Shown here one piece after another: positions 5,950 to 6,049 of a stretch of DNA of 6,049 nucleotides. The translations under genes and the position numbers were made by a program. How positions within the stretch are numbered: the first letter of the stretch is position 1; the number at the start of each line of letters is the position of its first letter. The notes under the pieces were generated by a model. That model did not search any database, was not told the origin of the DNA, and worked only from the letters and a program-made list of their open reading frames with translations. Origin of the DNA: an uncultured Paracoccaceae bacterium (lineage in GTDB: Bacteria; Pseudomonadota; Alphaproteobacteria; Rhodobacterales; Rhodobacteraceae); contig CALEZJ010000121.1 in assembly GCA_937927885.1 (NCBI GenBank), forward strand, positions 1-6,049. The letters run 5' to 3'.

Positions 5950-6049
5950 TGCGGTTTCATGGGTATTTCCGATCCTCCAGCAGCTATCGCTGCCGCATTG
6001 CCTTCAACCTGAAGCGGCTGAACCCTGAATTCGTCCCGGTACATCTGCT
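5949..6049 (+). CDS. maiA: Zeta-class glutathione S-transferase, maleylpyruvate/maleylacetoacetate isomerase, C-terminus cut by window edge
   Basis: Only the first 33 residues are visible: MRFHGYFRSSSSYR, then CRIAFNLKRLNPEFVPVHL. This is the opening of the thioredoxin-fold domain of zeta-class GSTs, with the serine-rich active-site stretch (RSSSSYR, equivalent to the family's SSxSxR) that binds glutathione. These enzymes catalyse glutathione-dependent cis-trans isomerisation of maleylpyruvate or maleylacetoacetate to the fumaryl isomer, the substrate of the hydrolase encoded just upstream. The order of action is therefore isomerase, then hydrolase. Two in-frame starts exist: ATG at 5946 (ATGA overlap with the hydrolase stop) and ATG at 5949 (TGATG). 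The second gives the usual family N-terminus and is chosen; either implies translational coupling. The rest of the gene, about 180 residues in relatives, lies beyond the right edge. Confidence 0.88.
   Translation, partial: MRFHGYFRSSSSYRCRIAFNLKRLNPEFVPVHL

Overview
This window looks like GC-rich chromosomal DNA from an alphaproteobacterium, most probably of the Rhodobacterales. That placement is an inference from high GC3 codon use, protein-level resemblance and the type of gene neighbourhood. The window holds two transcription units that diverge from a 98-bp intergenic region, plus a transporter operon that shares its strand with the regulator gene. Nothing resembling an RNA gene, insertion sequence, phage, CRISPR array or origin was seen, and no gene-free stretch exceeds about 100 bp.

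Minus strand, read right to left. First comes a MarR-family regulator (5149 to 4721). A 96-bp gap with a consensus -35 box and a strong dyad follows. Then comes a complete ABC importer of the HAAT (branched-chain amino acid type) family, in the order periplasmic binding protein (4624-3446), intrinsic terminator/attenuator (3437-3408), LivG-like ATPase (3344-2583), LivF-like ATPase (2590-1868), LivH-like permease (1871-844) and LivM-like permease (842 to beyond the left edge). The last four genes overlap or nearly touch, as translationally coupled genes do.

Plus strand, read left to right. A fumarylacetoacetate-hydrolase-family enzyme (5248-5949), most like fumarylpyruvate hydrolases, is followed with a stop/start overlap by the N-terminus of a zeta-class glutathione transferase (maleylpyruvate or maleylacetoacetate isomerase), cut by the right edge. 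These are the last two steps of a gentisate-type (or homogentisate-type) ring-cleavage pathway, which yields fumarate plus pyruvate (or acetoacetate).

Taken together this reads as an aromatic-acid catabolic locus: MarR regulator, ring-cleavage-product enzymes and a dedicated importer. By context the 'branched-chain amino acid' transporter is more likely to carry an aromatic acid such as gentisate or a hydroxybenzoate than leucine, but the sequence does not prove this.

Two lesions stand out. The livH reading frame is broken by an apparent single-base loss near position 1668, between the first membrane segments and the conserved FGLMD motif. The MarR protein appears to lack about 13 residues in frame, exactly where the DNA-recognition helix should be. 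Either could be a real mutation or a sequence/assembly error. I see no wholly new system; the rest is a recognisable catabolic and transport cluster.
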